A stretch of DNA of 64,000 nucleotides from Pseudomonadota bacterium (GTDB lineage: Bacteria > Pseudomonadota > Alphaproteobacteria > Caulobacterales > Caulobacteraceae), in the NCBI GenBank assembly GCA_023390245.1, contig JAEWDF010000052.1, positions 18,962-82,961 of the forward strand, in the 5' to 3' direction. The position numbers and the translations under genes were made by a program. Positions 22,017 to 29,731 of this stretch are shown piece after piece. Positions within the stretch are counted from its first letter, which is position 1; each line of letters opens with the position of its first letter. The notes under the pieces were generated by a model that was not told where the DNA came from, did no database searches, and was given only the letters and a program-made list of their open reading frames with translations.

Positions 22017-22795
22017 GACGGCCTCGGCACGCGGTCGAACAGGCCGAAGAAGGCCTCGGTCGTGCGGCGGTCCGCCTCCTCCGCCGTCCAGCCCCGGATC
22101 TCGGCCAGCTTGTCTAGCACCAGGCCGACATAGGCCGGTTCGTTGCGTCGTCCCCGATGCGGGATCGGCGCCAGATACGGGCAGTCCGTCTCGACGATGA
22201 TTCGGTCGGCCGGCATGGCGCGGATGACCGCCCTCACCTCTTCGGCCGCCTTGAAGGTGGCGATGCCGGACACGGAAAACCACCCCCCGAGTTCCGCCGC
22301 AAGTTCAGAGAGTTCTGGACCACTTGTGTAGCAATGCATCAGGAATTTGAACGGGCCGCGCGCGTGTTCTTCCCGAAGGATGGCGGCCATGACGTCGTCG
22401 GCCTCGCGCGTGTGGACGACCAACGGAAGGTTCGTGCGGCGCGCCGCCTCGACGTGTTGGCGAAAGACCTGGGCCTGGATGTCGCGCGGGCTCAGGTCGT
22501 AGTGGAAGTCCAGGCCGCATTCGCCGATCCCGACCACCTTGGGCCGGCGCGCCAGCTCGACCAGGGTCTCGGCGGTCAGGTCGGCGGCGTCCCTGGCCTC
22601 GTGCGGATGCACGCCCACGGTGCAGAAGATGTCGTCGTGCGCCATGGCCAGGCCGTGCGTCGCCTCGAACGTCGTCAGCCGGTCCGAGATCTCGACCATC
22701 AGCCGCACGCCCGCCGCCCTCGCGCGGGCGATGACCGCGTCCTGGTCCCCGTCGAACTGCGGCGCGTGCAGGTTCACATGGCTGTCGATCAGCAT
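22013..22795 (-). CDS. tatD: TatD family metal-dependent deoxyribonuclease
   Basis: A 260-residue TIM-barrel hydrolase. Metal-site motifs are the N-terminal DSHVNLH, the bridging Glu in GIGECGLDFHYD, His in LPLVVHTRE, His in LMHCYTSG, and Asp in IIVETDCPYLAPIPHRG. The first motif is normally DxHxH; here the second His is Asn (HVN), which I believe recurs in related Caulobacterales but should be noted. TatD proteins are 3'-5' DNases or D-aminoacyl-tRNA deacylase-like enzymes. The ATG at 22795 shares one base with the holB stop; the stop overlaps the MBL gene by four bases. Confidence 0.92.
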   Translation of the reverse strand: MLIDSHVNLHAPQFDGDQDAVIARARAAGVRLMVEISDRLTTFEATHGLAMAHDDIFCTVGVHPHEARDAADLTAETLVELARRPKVVGIGECGLDFHYDLSPRDIQAQVFRQHVEAARRTNLPLVVHTREADDVMAAILREEHARGPFKFLMHCYTSGPELSELAAELGGWFSVSGIATFKAAEEVRAVIRAMPADRIIVETDCPYLAPIPHRGRRNEPAYVGLVLDKLAEIRGWTAEEADRRTTEAFFGLFDRVPRPS

Positions 22796-23787
22796 CAGCC
22801 GGTCGTCTCCGTCAGGGCGCGGGTCTTGCGGATGTCGTTCAGCGCCGCCGCCAGCAGGTCGCCCCGGTCGAGGTTGATGGCCGCGGCGCGGTCCGGCAAC
22901 GGGCTCAGCCGCTCCCACAACTCGGCCCAGAGATTGGCCGGGCGGCTCGGGGATTCGAGCGCCCGGCGGCGCACCGCCGCGACCAACCGGTCCATCAGGA
23001 TGTCGAACCGCTCCTGCCCCTCCGCGCCGCGGAAGCGGTCGGCGGTCGCCAGGACCTCGGCGCGGTCGATGTCGCCCTCGACCCAGCGGCGGGCCAGCTG
23101 GTCCATTTCGAAGGTCGCGCCCGACGCCAGGGCCAGGGCCTGGCCCGGCGATCCCCCCGCCATGGCGGCCGCCTGTTCGCAGGCGTCCGGATCGGCGCCC
23201 GTGTGGTCCCGGACCAGGTCTTCCAGCCGCGCCTGCGGCCAGACCGGAAAGCTCAGCCGGCGACAGCGCGACCGGATCGTCGCCAGCAGGCGGCCCGGCG
23301 CATGGGTCACCAGGAACAGCACCCCCTGCTCCGGCGGCTCCTCAAGAATCTTCAGCAAGGCGTTGGCGGCGTTGATGTTCAGGTCGTCCGCCGCGTCGAT
23401 GATCGCCACCCGGTGACGCGCCTGGGACGGGCGCTTGGCGAAGAATTCCGGCAGGTCGCGCGCCTGGTCGACCGAGATGGACTTCTTGATCTTGCCGCCC
23501 TCCACGGTCCGCTCCAGCACCAGCAGGTCCGGGTGGGCCTGGGCCGAGACTAGGCGGCTGACGGGGTCCTCGCGCGCCGCCCCCAGCGGCCCTCGCGCCG
23601 CGTCGGGCTCCGCCCCCAGCAGGCGGCGCGCGGCGCGATAGGCGAAGCTGGCCTTGCCCGTTCCCTCGACCCCGCACAGCAGCCAGGCGTGATGCAGCCG
23701 GCCGCGCGACCAGGCGTCCAGGAAGGCGGTCTCGGCGGCGATGTCCGGAACCAGGTCGAAGCGATCGCGCGGATGGTCGTCGCTCAC
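22795..23787 (-). CDS. holB: DNA polymerase III delta' subunit
   Basis: A 330-residue clamp-loader subunit. The N-terminal AAA+ domain has FLDAWSRGRLHHAWLLCGVEGTGKASFAY (a P-loop near residue 35), then IIDAADDLNINAANALLKILEEPPEQ (about 145-170) and the sensor region THAPGRLLATIRSRC; the C-terminal collar is helical. With DnaX and HolA it loads the beta clamp. The start is GTG at 23787, overlapping the tmk stop as GTGA. The tmk-holB pair is near universal in proteobacteria. Confidence 0.93.
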   Translation of the reverse strand: MSDDHPRDRFDLVPDIAAETAFLDAWSRGRLHHAWLLCGVEGTGKASFAYRAARRLLGAEPDAARGPLGAAREDPVSRLVSAQAHPDLLVLERTVEGGKIKKSISVDQARDLPEFFAKRPSQARHRVAIIDAADDLNINAANALLKILEEPPEQGVLFLVTHAPGRLLATIRSRCRRLSFPVWPQARLEDLVRDHTGADPDACEQAAAMAGGSPGQALALASGATFEMDQLARRWVEGDIDRAEVLATADRFRGAEGQERFDILMDRLVAAVRRRALESPSRPANLWAELWERLSPLPDRAAAINLDRGDLLAAALNDIRKTRALTETTG

Positions 23788-24416
23788 AGCAGCCGCGCCT
23801 CCACCGCGTCCCACACGCGGGCCTCCACCTCGTCGGGCGATCCCGAGGCGTCGATCAGGACGCACCGCTCGGGATGGTCCTGGACGACCCGTCGGAAGCC
23901 GTCGCGCAGGCGGCGGTGGAACGCCAGCCCCTTGGACTCGAAACGCGTCTCGAACAGGCCCCGGCCGAAGGCGCGCTCCAGCCCCAGTTCGACCGGCAGG
24001 TCGAACACCAGGGTCAGGTCCGGCTGGTCGGCGCCGACCACGCCCGCGTCCACCTGTTCGATGAAGTCCGGGCGCACGCCGCCGCCCGCGCCCTGGTAGG
24101 CCCGGCTGGAATCGGCGAAGCGGTCGCACACCACCCAGTCGCCGGCGGCCAGCGCCGGGCGGATGGTGTTCTCCAGGTGGTCCGACCGCGCGGCGTACAT
24201 CAGCAGGGTCTCGGTCATCGCCGACCAGGGCTCGGCCTCGGTCGCCACGACCAGGTTGCGGATGACCTCCGCGCCCCGGGAACCGCCGGGCTCGCGGGTG
24301 CGCACCACGGTCCGGTCGCCCAGCCGGGGCTGTAGGCGCGCGACCAGCCGCCCGACCTGGGTCGACTTGCCGGCGCCCTCGCCGCCCTCGAAGGTGATGA
24401 ACTTTCCACGGGTCAC
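23784..24416 (-). CDS. tmk: Thymidylate kinase
   Basis: A 210-residue kinase phosphorylating dTMP to dTDP. It shows the P-loop FEGGEGAGKST (9-19), the DR[YFA] base-binding region CDRFADSSRAYQGAGGG (about 95-111), and the LID-type arginines in GRGLFETRFESKG. Length matches the family. The start is GTG at 24416. It lies 48 bp after rlpA on the same strand and is coupled to holB. Confidence 0.95.
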   Translation of the reverse strand: MTRGKFITFEGGEGAGKSTQVGRLVARLQPRLGDRTVVRTREPGGSRGAEVIRNLVVATEAEPWSAMTETLLMYAARSDHLENTIRPALAAGDWVVCDRFADSSRAYQGAGGGVRPDFIEQVDAGVVGADQPDLTLVFDLPVELGLERAFGRGLFETRFESKGLAFHRRLRDGFRRVVQDHPERCVLIDASGSPDEVEARVWDAVEARLL

Positions 24417-24464
24417 AGGGCTTCATGGCGCCCCGGCGCCGTCGGGCGCAAGCCCGCGCGGCGT

Positions 24465-25307
24465 TCAGCTTCCCGATATCAACAGGGCGTCCGCATAGCC
24501 CCGCGCCGCCAGGGCCTGGCGCGCCCGCTCGGCGGCGTTGGCGTCCTCCCACGGCCCGACCACGACGCGGTAGCGCGTCTCTCCGCCGCCTGCGCGCACC
24601 CAGCCGCTCAGGCTGTTGGCCGTCCGCGCCGCCTGTTCGCGATCGGCGAAGGTTCCCGCCTGCACCCAGAAGGACGCCGGCTCGGGCGGCGCTGGCGTCC
24701 GGATCGGCGGCGGCGTCGACGTCAAGGTCGTCGGAACCGGCGGCGAGGCCGCGGCGGCCTGGAGCACCACGCCGCCGCCCAGGCGCGGCGCGCGCCCGAG
24801 ATAGCGCACCCGCACCCGTCCCACGCCACGCGAGACCAGACCCAGTTCGTCGGCCGCGCCGCGCGACAGGTCGATGATGCGGTCGTCGACGAACGGCCCC
24901 CGGTCGTTGATGCGCACCACGACGCGCCGCCCGTTCTCCAGATTGGTGACCTCGGCCAGGCCGGGCAGCGGCAACGTCTTGTGCGCCGCCGTCAGCGCCC
25001 GCATGTCGAATCGCTCTCCGGTCGACGTCGGCCGGCCGTTGAAGGCGTCGCCGTACCAGGACGCCAGGCCCACCTCGTCATAGCCCGGCTGCTCGGTCGG
25101 GCGGTACCAGCGCCCGCGCACCTGATAGGGCCGCATCGTACCCGAGACGATCGGCGCCGGATCCTTGACCACGGGCGCCCGCGTCGGGGCCGCCCCTCCC
25201 CCGCCGATGCTGGCGCAGGCCGCCAGCAGGGAGAACAGCCCCAGGACCAGCAGGCCCCGAAGCGCCCGTCCGGCGGCGATCGGCGATCTCATGGCGGCGC
25301 GCGTCAT
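24465..25307 (-). CDS. rlpA: RlpA-family septal lytic transglycosylase with SPOR domain
   Basis: A 280-residue lipoprotein. The signal peptide ends in the lipobox LAAC (Cys31). The double-psi beta-barrel covers about 77-170 (GLASWYGDAFNGRPTSTGE, RVVVRINDRGPFVDDRIIDLS), with the catalytic Asp in RINDRGPF. After a Pro-rich linker, the C-terminal 75 residues form a SPOR domain (FWVQAGTFADREQAAR... YRVVVGPW) that binds denuded septal glycan. ATG at 25307; a second ATG at 25292 also leaves a full signal peptide. It is the first gene of the leftward tmk-holB-tatD unit. Confidence 0.93.
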   Translation of the reverse strand: MTRAAMRSPIAAGRALRGLLVLGLFSLLAACASIGGGGAAPTRAPVVKDPAPIVSGTMRPYQVRGRWYRPTEQPGYDEVGLASWYGDAFNGRPTSTGERFDMRALTAAHKTLPLPGLAEVTNLENGRRVVVRINDRGPFVDDRIIDLSRGAADELGLVSRGVGRVRVRYLGRAPRLGGGVVLQAAAASPPVPTTLTSTPPPIRTPAPPEPASFWVQAGTFADREQAARTANSLSGWVRAGGGETRYRVVVGPWEDANAAERARQALAARGYADALLISGS

Positions 25308-25341
25308 GGATTCACCATGACGAACGAGATTTGGCCTTTGG

Positions 25342-25367
25342 TTAACGCCGCCCTTCCCTGCTAGGAC
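25342..25367 (+). promoter_or_regulatory. Probable housekeeping promoter of tRNA-Ser
   Basis: TTAACGC (25342-25348), an 11-base spacer, and GCTAGGAC (25360-25367) resemble the Caulobacter housekeeping consensus TTGACGS-N10-14-GCTANAWC, with one mismatch in each half. Transcription would start about 35 bases before the mature tRNA. Match made by eye. Confidence 0.5.
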
Positions 25368-25408
25368 GGCCGCCCGGGCGCCGGACCGACGATGCGTCGC
25401 CCGAAAAT

Positions 25409-25498
25409 GGAAGCGTGGCCGAGCGGTTTAAGGCACTGGTCTTGAAAACCAGCGACGGTGCAAGCCGTCCGTGGGTTCGAATCCCACCGCTTCCGCCA
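25409..25498 (+). tRNA. tRNA-Ser (anticodon TGA)
   Basis: A 90-nt class II tRNA with a long variable arm. Acceptor stem GGAAGCG (25409-25415) pairs with CGCTTCC (25488-25494), discriminator G and an encoded CCA (25496-25498). The anticodon stem CTGGT/ACCAG encloses CT-TGA-AA, giving anticodon TGA at 25443-25445. The T-arm GTGGGTTCGAATCCCAC is intact. A run of six Ts occurs a few bases downstream. Confidence 0.97.
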
Positions 25499-25675
25499 TC
25501 CCGTTTTTTCAGCGTTTTAGTTCAATGTCTTACGGGGGGGGGAATGTCTAAAGGGACGATGAGCGTTTTTCTTCCGTGGGTCCAACCTCGCGCGAGTTTT
25601 GCGCCATTTTGGGTTGCATTACGGAACCTGTTATGGCGGGATACTCCTGGGAGATGAACTCTCGGAGGAGATGCT

Positions 25676-25897
25676 ATGCGTAAATTTCTTCCCGCCGCCG
25701 TTCTGGCTTTCTCAGTCGCCGCCGCAGGCGCATCGTCCGTGCAGGCTCATGGCCTGATCCATAATGTCACGACCTATTACGCTAACGCCTCGAAGGCCGA
25801 CGTCGTTGGCGTCTACACCATCTACTGTGACGGCCATTCGAAAAGTTGGGGTTCGGTGACTGTTTGGTCGGACTCCGACGATTACCCCTGTCCCTGA
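25676..25897 (+). CDS. Small secreted protein, DUF6289-like
   Basis: A 73-residue predicted secreted peptide. Residues 1-24 are a Sec signal (MRKFLPAAVLAFSVAAAGASSVQA); the mature part has YY, VVGVYTIYCDGHSKSWG and a C-terminal Cys (YPCP), a spacing I associate with DUF6289-type small proteins from memory; no function is known. A strong ribosome binding site (GGAGGAG) precedes the ATG. The codon usage and local base composition are less GC-rich than neighbours, hinting at an accessory gene beside a tRNA. Confidence 0.75.
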   Translation: MRKFLPAAVLAFSVAAAGASSVQAHGLIHNVTTYYANASKADVVGVYTIYCDGHSKSWGSVTVWSDSDDYPCP

Positions 25898-25936
25898 AGA
25901 CCGAGCGGTCAGCCCGGCGTGATGATCCAGCACCGT

Positions 25937-26239
25937 CTAGCCGCAGGCGGCGCGGATGATCTTGCCGGTTCCCGGGTCCGTTTCGATGGTCACCCGCTCC
26001 TGGCGATAGTCCAGGGTCACAGGCTGGCCGGGCGCGATCTGGCGCACGATTGTGGCGCCCGTCATCTGCATGGCCCTGTCGTCGGTGAGGCGGTCCATGC
26101 CCGTCAACGCCTCGGCCGCATCGCGCCGGCACACGCCCGGAGCGTCGCTGTTCCCGCCCCGGTCCGCATCGGTCTGGCAGGCCGCGACGATCAAGCCGGC
26201 GAACGGCAGCATGGCGATGGAGATCAGTTTCTCTTTCAC
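25937..26239 (-). CDS. I78-type peptidase inhibitor-like lipoprotein
   Basis: A 100-residue lipoprotein. GTG at 26239 (MKEKLISIAML) gives a compact signal peptide with lipobox VAAC (Cys21); AGGATGG lies just upstream. The C-terminal half, with GATIVRQIAPGQPVTLDYRQERVTIETD and a final CG, matches the I78 (Elastase-inhibitor-like) family pattern of a small beta-structured domain, as I recall it. Members inhibit serine peptidases or are of unknown role in bacteria. It is convergent with the DUF6289-like gene. The longer upstream frame to 26413 is not supported by composition. Confidence 0.72.
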   Translation of the reverse strand: MKEKLISIAMLPFAGLIVAACQTDADRGGNSDAPGVCRRDAAEALTGMDRLTDDRAMQMTGATIVRQIAPGQPVTLDYRQERVTIETDPGTGKIIRAACG

Positions 26240-26468
26240 ATAAACCCATCCTGTGGTTGCGTTCCTAACAACTATTTCCCGCAAAGGTTCGCGACAGGAG
26301 GACGGATCGCCAGGCGTCGTCCTTGCCCTTCGCGACAGGCATCCCGGCCCCGCGTTCCGATCGTCGTCCACCGTGACGCGGCCTCGCCGGAACGCATGGC
26401 TGTGAGGAAACATGAAGGGCGTACGCCGCCGCGCCCGACGCCCAACCGAACAGGCGCCGGCGTCACCA

Positions 26469-26639
26469 TCAGCGTCCCGTGCCGAAGCCGTCGGATCCGC
26501 CGGCGCCCGCGGCGCCCTCGCCGCCCGAGGCCGGGCCTTCCGGCGTCTTGCCGGCGTCGTTGCTCTCGACGGGGCGGGGGCGTTCGATGTCGGCCTTGTC
26601 CTCGTCGCGTTCGCCGGGCGTGCGGATCGGATCGGTCAT
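26469..26639 (-). CDS. Small acidic low-complexity protein (56 aa)
   Basis: Read directly from the minus strand: ATG at 26639 preceded by a near-perfect Shine-Dalgarno AAGGAGAA, then MTDPIRTPGERDEDKADIER, a Pro/Asn-containing middle and a Gly/Ala-rich tail ending GFGTGR, stop TGA. The first 30 residues are rich in Asp, Glu and Arg, and the last 20 are mostly Gly, Ala and Ser, so it is probably unstructured. I do not recognise a family. It lies 72 bp downstream of the DUF1467 gene on the same strand. Confidence 0.65.
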   Translation of the reverse strand: MTDPIRTPGERDEDKADIERPRPVESNDAGKTPEGPASGGEGAAGAGGSDGFGTGR

Positions 26640-26711
26640 GTCGGTTCTCCTTGCTGATGCAGGGGAAACCGGCGAGCGTCGCGGTCCGTTCCGTCCAGCC
26701 GGCCGTGACGG

Positions 26712-26978
26712 CTAGATCGCCGGGCCGCGCGAGAAATCCGGCAGCGGAACCCAGCCGGTGAAGATCAGCACCATGACCACGCCCCAGACCAGGGCGCTGA
26801 CCCAGGTGGTGGTGATGAATTTGCGCTTCAGCCGGGGTTCGGCCGGCGCGCCCCATTGGGCCCCGTCGGCAGGCGGCTCGTGCCGCTCCCGCGACGTGCC
26901 CAGCGGAAGGACGGCGAACAGCACGGTCCACCAGCAGACCAGATAGATGGCGAAGGCGGTCATGGGGCCGATGGGCAT
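26712..26978 (-). CDS. DUF1467 family membrane protein
   Basis: An 88-residue protein with two membrane segments (about 6-26 and 57-77) separated by a short loop. The pattern YLVCWWTVLFAVLPLGT, then GAPAEPRLKRKFITTTWVSALVW, is the DUF1467 signature: an aromatic-rich first helix, a G-x-P-A-x-P loop and basic residues before the second helix. These small proteins are widespread in alphaproteobacteria and have no assigned function. ATG at 26978 leaves an 8-bp gap to the DUF3088 gene, so the two are probably co-transcribed. Confidence 0.85.
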   Translation of the reverse strand: MPIGPMTAFAIYLVCWWTVLFAVLPLGTSRERHEPPADGAQWGAPAEPRLKRKFITTTWVSALVWGVVMVLIFTGWVPLPDFSRGPAI

Positions 26979-26986
26979 GGGAACCT

Positions 26987-27325
26987 CTAGGGATGCGGCC
27001 GGCCGACGCCGTAGCGGGCCGCCAGATAGGGAGCGATGGCGTGATCCTGCAGGAAGCGGCGGCCGGTCGTCTCGCTGACCTGAGCCTCGGGCCAGTCCAG
27101 TTCGCCGTCCAGGACCAGGATCGGGCAACCCTGGTGCGCCTCGCCCACCTGTTCGATCACCGGCGGGCGCGGGCGCGGATGGTCCAGATAGACCACTTCC
27201 AGCCGCTCGCGCAGGCGTGGATAGAAGGCCAGGACGCCCTCGACATAGGCGCCGGCCGGGCAGAACCAGGGGCCGCCCTGGTCGTCATGCCAGTCGGGGT
27301 TCAGCAGGAAGAGTCGTTCGGCCAT
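26987..27325 (-). CDS. DUF3088 family protein
   Basis: A 112-residue soluble protein beginning MAERLFLLNPDW with FCPAGAYVEGVLAFYP near residue 21; it resembles DUF3088, a thioredoxin-fold-like family of unknown role. A second conserved-looking stretch is CPILVLDGE near residue 67. Only two cysteines are present (about 22 and 67), not in a CxxC pair. ATG at 27325; the gene is divergent from the DUF1275 gene 82 bp away and leads the small DUF1467 unit. Confidence 0.75.
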   Translation of the reverse strand: MAERLFLLNPDWHDDQGGPWFCPAGAYVEGVLAFYPRLRERLEVVYLDHPRPRPPVIEQVGEAHQGCPILVLDGELDWPEAQVSETTGRRFLQDHAIAPYLAARYGVGRPHP

Positions 27326-27407
27326 GCCCTGCTCTACTCCGGCCGCGCGGCCGTTTCCAACCCGAACCGGCTTGGCGCGGGGCAGGTCGGCGCCCTAGCA
27401 TCGAAAC

Positions 27408-28043
27408 GTGCTGAGCTATCCCAAGCGAATCCAGGCTTTCGCCGTGGCCGCCGCCGCCCTGGCGGGGTTCGTGGACGCGGTCGCCTTCATCCAGACGGGC
27501 GGCTTCTTCGTCTCCTTCATGAGCGGCAATTCCACGCGCATGGCGGTGGGATTCGCCCAGAACCTGCAGGCGGCCTGGACGGCCATGGCGCTGATCGGCG
27601 CCTTCCTGTCCGGGGTGATCGGCGGCTCGGCGCTGGCGCGCTGGCCCCGTCGCGGCCGGCTGGCGGTGATCGTCCTGGTCAGCGTCCTGCTGTTCGCCGC
27701 CGCCTGCGCCAGCGGGGCCGGCCTGCCCTTCCCCGCCGCCCTGCTGTCGGCCCTGTCGATGGGCGCGCTGAACATGGTTCTGGACGAGGACGGAGAGACC
27801 CGCGTGGCCCTGACCTACATGACCGGGGCGCTGGTCAAGATCGGCCAGCGCCTGGCCGGCGCCCTGTTCGGCGGGCCGCGCTGGGCGTGGCTGCCTTATC
27901 TCCTGCTATGGACGGGCCTGGCCGGCGGAGCGGTGATCGGCGCCCTGGCCTACAGGGCGATCGGGGCGGTCGCGCTGCTGATCGCCTCGGCCCTGGCCCT
28001 GGTGTTGGGCCTGATGCTGCGGAGCGCGACTGCGTCCCGCTGA
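27408..28043 (+). CDS. DUF1275 (YoaK) family membrane protein
   Basis: A 211-residue protein with about six membrane segments. The family pattern is clear: ALAGFVDAVAFIQTGGFFVSFMSGNSTRMAVGF at 17-49 and ALNMVLDEDGETRVALTYMTGALVKIGQ near 123-150. No transported substrate is established for DUF1275. The start is GTG at 27408. It converges on rnj, with 14 bp between the stops. Confidence 0.87.
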   Translation: MLSYPKRIQAFAVAAAALAGFVDAVAFIQTGGFFVSFMSGNSTRMAVGFAQNLQAAWTAMALIGAFLSGVIGGSALARWPRRGRLAVIVLVSVLLFAAACASGAGLPFPAALLSALSMGALNMVLDEDGETRVALTYMTGALVKIGQRLAGALFGGPRWAWLPYLLLWTGLAGGAVIGALAYRAIGAVALLIASALALVLGLMLRSATASR

Positions 28044-28057
28044 TCACAGGCCGCTGA

Positions 28058-29731
28058 TCACAGGCGCAGGACGACGGTCTCGACGATCGGACGCCGGTCC
28101 CAGATCTGCTGGCTGGCCTTCTTCAGCGTGCGGGCGACGGCCTGTTCGATGACCAGTTCGTCCTCCAGCGCCTCTCCCTTCAGGCTGGAGACGACGTTCT
28201 CGACCCGTTCCGCCAGGTCGTCCAGCGCGTCGCCCAGCGGCGTGTCGATGTCGCCCGGCAGGCCGACGCTGCGGATGTCGATGTCGCTGACGATCCGGCC
28301 GCGCTTGTCCAGGCAGAAGGCGACGATCAGGACGCCGTTGGTCGAGGCGTGGCGGCGCTCCTTCAGCGCCTCCCCCTGTTCGGTCACCAGCATGCCGCCG
28401 TCGACGTAGAGGCGGCCGTTCGGGACCTCGTCGATGATGGCGGCCGGGCCGGGGGCCAGGCGGACCATGTCGCCGTTGCGGGGCGTGACCGTCTCGGAAA
28501 TCCCGATGTCCTTGGCCAGGTTGGCGTGCTCGAGCAGGAAGCGCCGCACGCCGTGGGTCGGCACCGCGATCCGGGGCCGCGCCCAGGCGTACATCTGGCG
28601 CAGCTCCTCGCGGCACGGATGGCCCGAGACGTGGATGCCGGGGTGATCCTTCTCGGTGTAGAGCCGCACGCCCCGGTCGGCCAGCCTGTCCTGCAGGGCG
28701 CCGATCTGGAGCTCGTTGCCGGGAATGACGCGCGACGAGAAGATGCAGTGGTCGCCCAGGCCCAGCTTGACCGTCGGATGGGTTCCGTCCGCCACGCGCG
28801 ACAAAGCCGCGCGCGGCTCGCCCTGGCTGCCGGTGCACAGGTACAGGATCTCGTCGGCCGGCCAGACGCGGGCCTCCTCGTCCGACAGGAAGGGCTTGAC
28901 GTCCTGCAACATGCCGACGTGCTTGGCCGCCGCCGTGATGCGGTGCATCGAGCGTCCGGCCAGGGCGACGCGGCGGCCGGCGGCCTCGGCGGCGCGGATC
29001 ACGCTGTCCATGCGCGCCACGTTGGAGGCGAAGCAACCCACGGCCACGCGCCCCTTCAGCCCGCCGATCAGTTCGGCCAGCGCCTCGCGCACCTTGCCTT
29101 CCGACCCCGCCGAGCCTTCGACGAAGACGTTGGTGGAATCGCACACCATGGCCAGAACGCCCCGGTCGCCCAGGGCGGTGATGGCGGGCGCGTCGGTCCG
29201 GGAGCCGATCACCGGCTCCTCGTCGATCTTCCAGTCGCCGGTGTGGAACACCAGGCCCAGCGGCGTCTCGATGGCCAGGCCGTTCGGCTCGGCGATCGAA
29301 TGGGTCATGGTGACGAAGGTCACGCCGAACGGGCCCAGTTGCACCGAGCCGCCCAACGGAACCTCGATGATCTCGACCTCGTCGATCAGGTTGCGCTCGC
29401 GCAGCTTGTCGCGGATCAGATAGGCGGTGAAGGGCGTCGCATAGACCGGCGCCTTCAGGCGCGGCCACAGCCAACCCAGGGCGCCGATGTGGTCCTCGTG
29501 CGCGTGGGTCAGGACGATGCCGCGGATGTCCTCGCCTTCCAGGAAGGTGGGATCGGGCACGATCACGTCCACGCCGGGCGTCGACAGGTCGCCGAAGGTC
29601 ACGCCGACGTCGACCACCAGCCACTGGCGGTTCGCCTCAGGACCGTAGCCGTAGGCGTTCAGGTTCATTCCGACCTCGTCCGAGCCGCCCAGCGGCAGGA
29701 AGACGAGTTCGTCGTTCGATTGCTTTTTCAT
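28058..29731 (-). CDS. rnj: Ribonuclease J
   Basis: A 557-residue beta-CASP metallo-ribonuclease with 5'-3' exonuclease and endonuclease activity in rRNA maturation and mRNA decay. The metal motif HAHEDHIGAL places His76, His78, Asp80 and His81 at the active site; LGGSDEVGMNLNAYGYG (14-30) and the CASP-type YLCTGSQGEPRAAL and FSSRVIPGNE follow, then a short C-terminal dimerisation domain. RNase J coexists with RNase E in many alphaproteobacteria. It is the distal gene of the birA-coaX-rnj tail of the nuo operon; coaX stops one base before its ATG. Confidence 0.95.
   Translation of the reverse strand: MKKQSNDELVFLPLGGSDEVGMNLNAYGYGPEANRQWLVVDVGVTFGDLSTPGVDVIVPDPTFLEGEDIRGIVLTHAHEDHIGALGWLWPRLKAPVYATPFTAYLIRDKLRERNLIDEVEIIEVPLGGSVQLGPFGVTFVTMTHSIAEPNGLAIETPLGLVFHTGDWKIDEEPVIGSRTDAPAITALGDRGVLAMVCDSTNVFVEGSAGSEGKVREALAELIGGLKGRVAVGCFASNVARMDSVIRAAEAAGRRVALAGRSMHRITAAAKHVGMLQDVKPFLSDEEARVWPADEILYLCTGSQGEPRAALSRVADGTHPTVKLGLGDHCIFSSRVIPGNELQIGALQDRLADRGVRLYTEKDHPGIHVSGHPCREELRQMYAWARPRIAVPTHGVRRFLLEHANLAKDIGISETVTPRNGDMVRLAPGPAAIIDEVPNGRLYVDGGMLVTEQGEALKERRHASTNGVLIVAFCLDKRGRIVSDIDIRSVGLPGDIDTPLGDALDDLAERVENVVSSLKGEALEDELVIEQAVARTLKKASQQIWDRRPIVETVVLRL

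Noticed and set aside
25415..25657. Open frame across tRNA-Ser, and a 37-codon ORF from 25544 behind the nine-G run
   Set aside because: The frame begins inside the tRNA; the shorter ORF has a G-run as its only possible ribosome binding site and no recognisable features.
25409..26300. Possible integrated element with attachment site at tRNA-Ser
   Set aside because: No second copy of the tRNA 3' end and no integrase are visible; kept only as an accessory patch.
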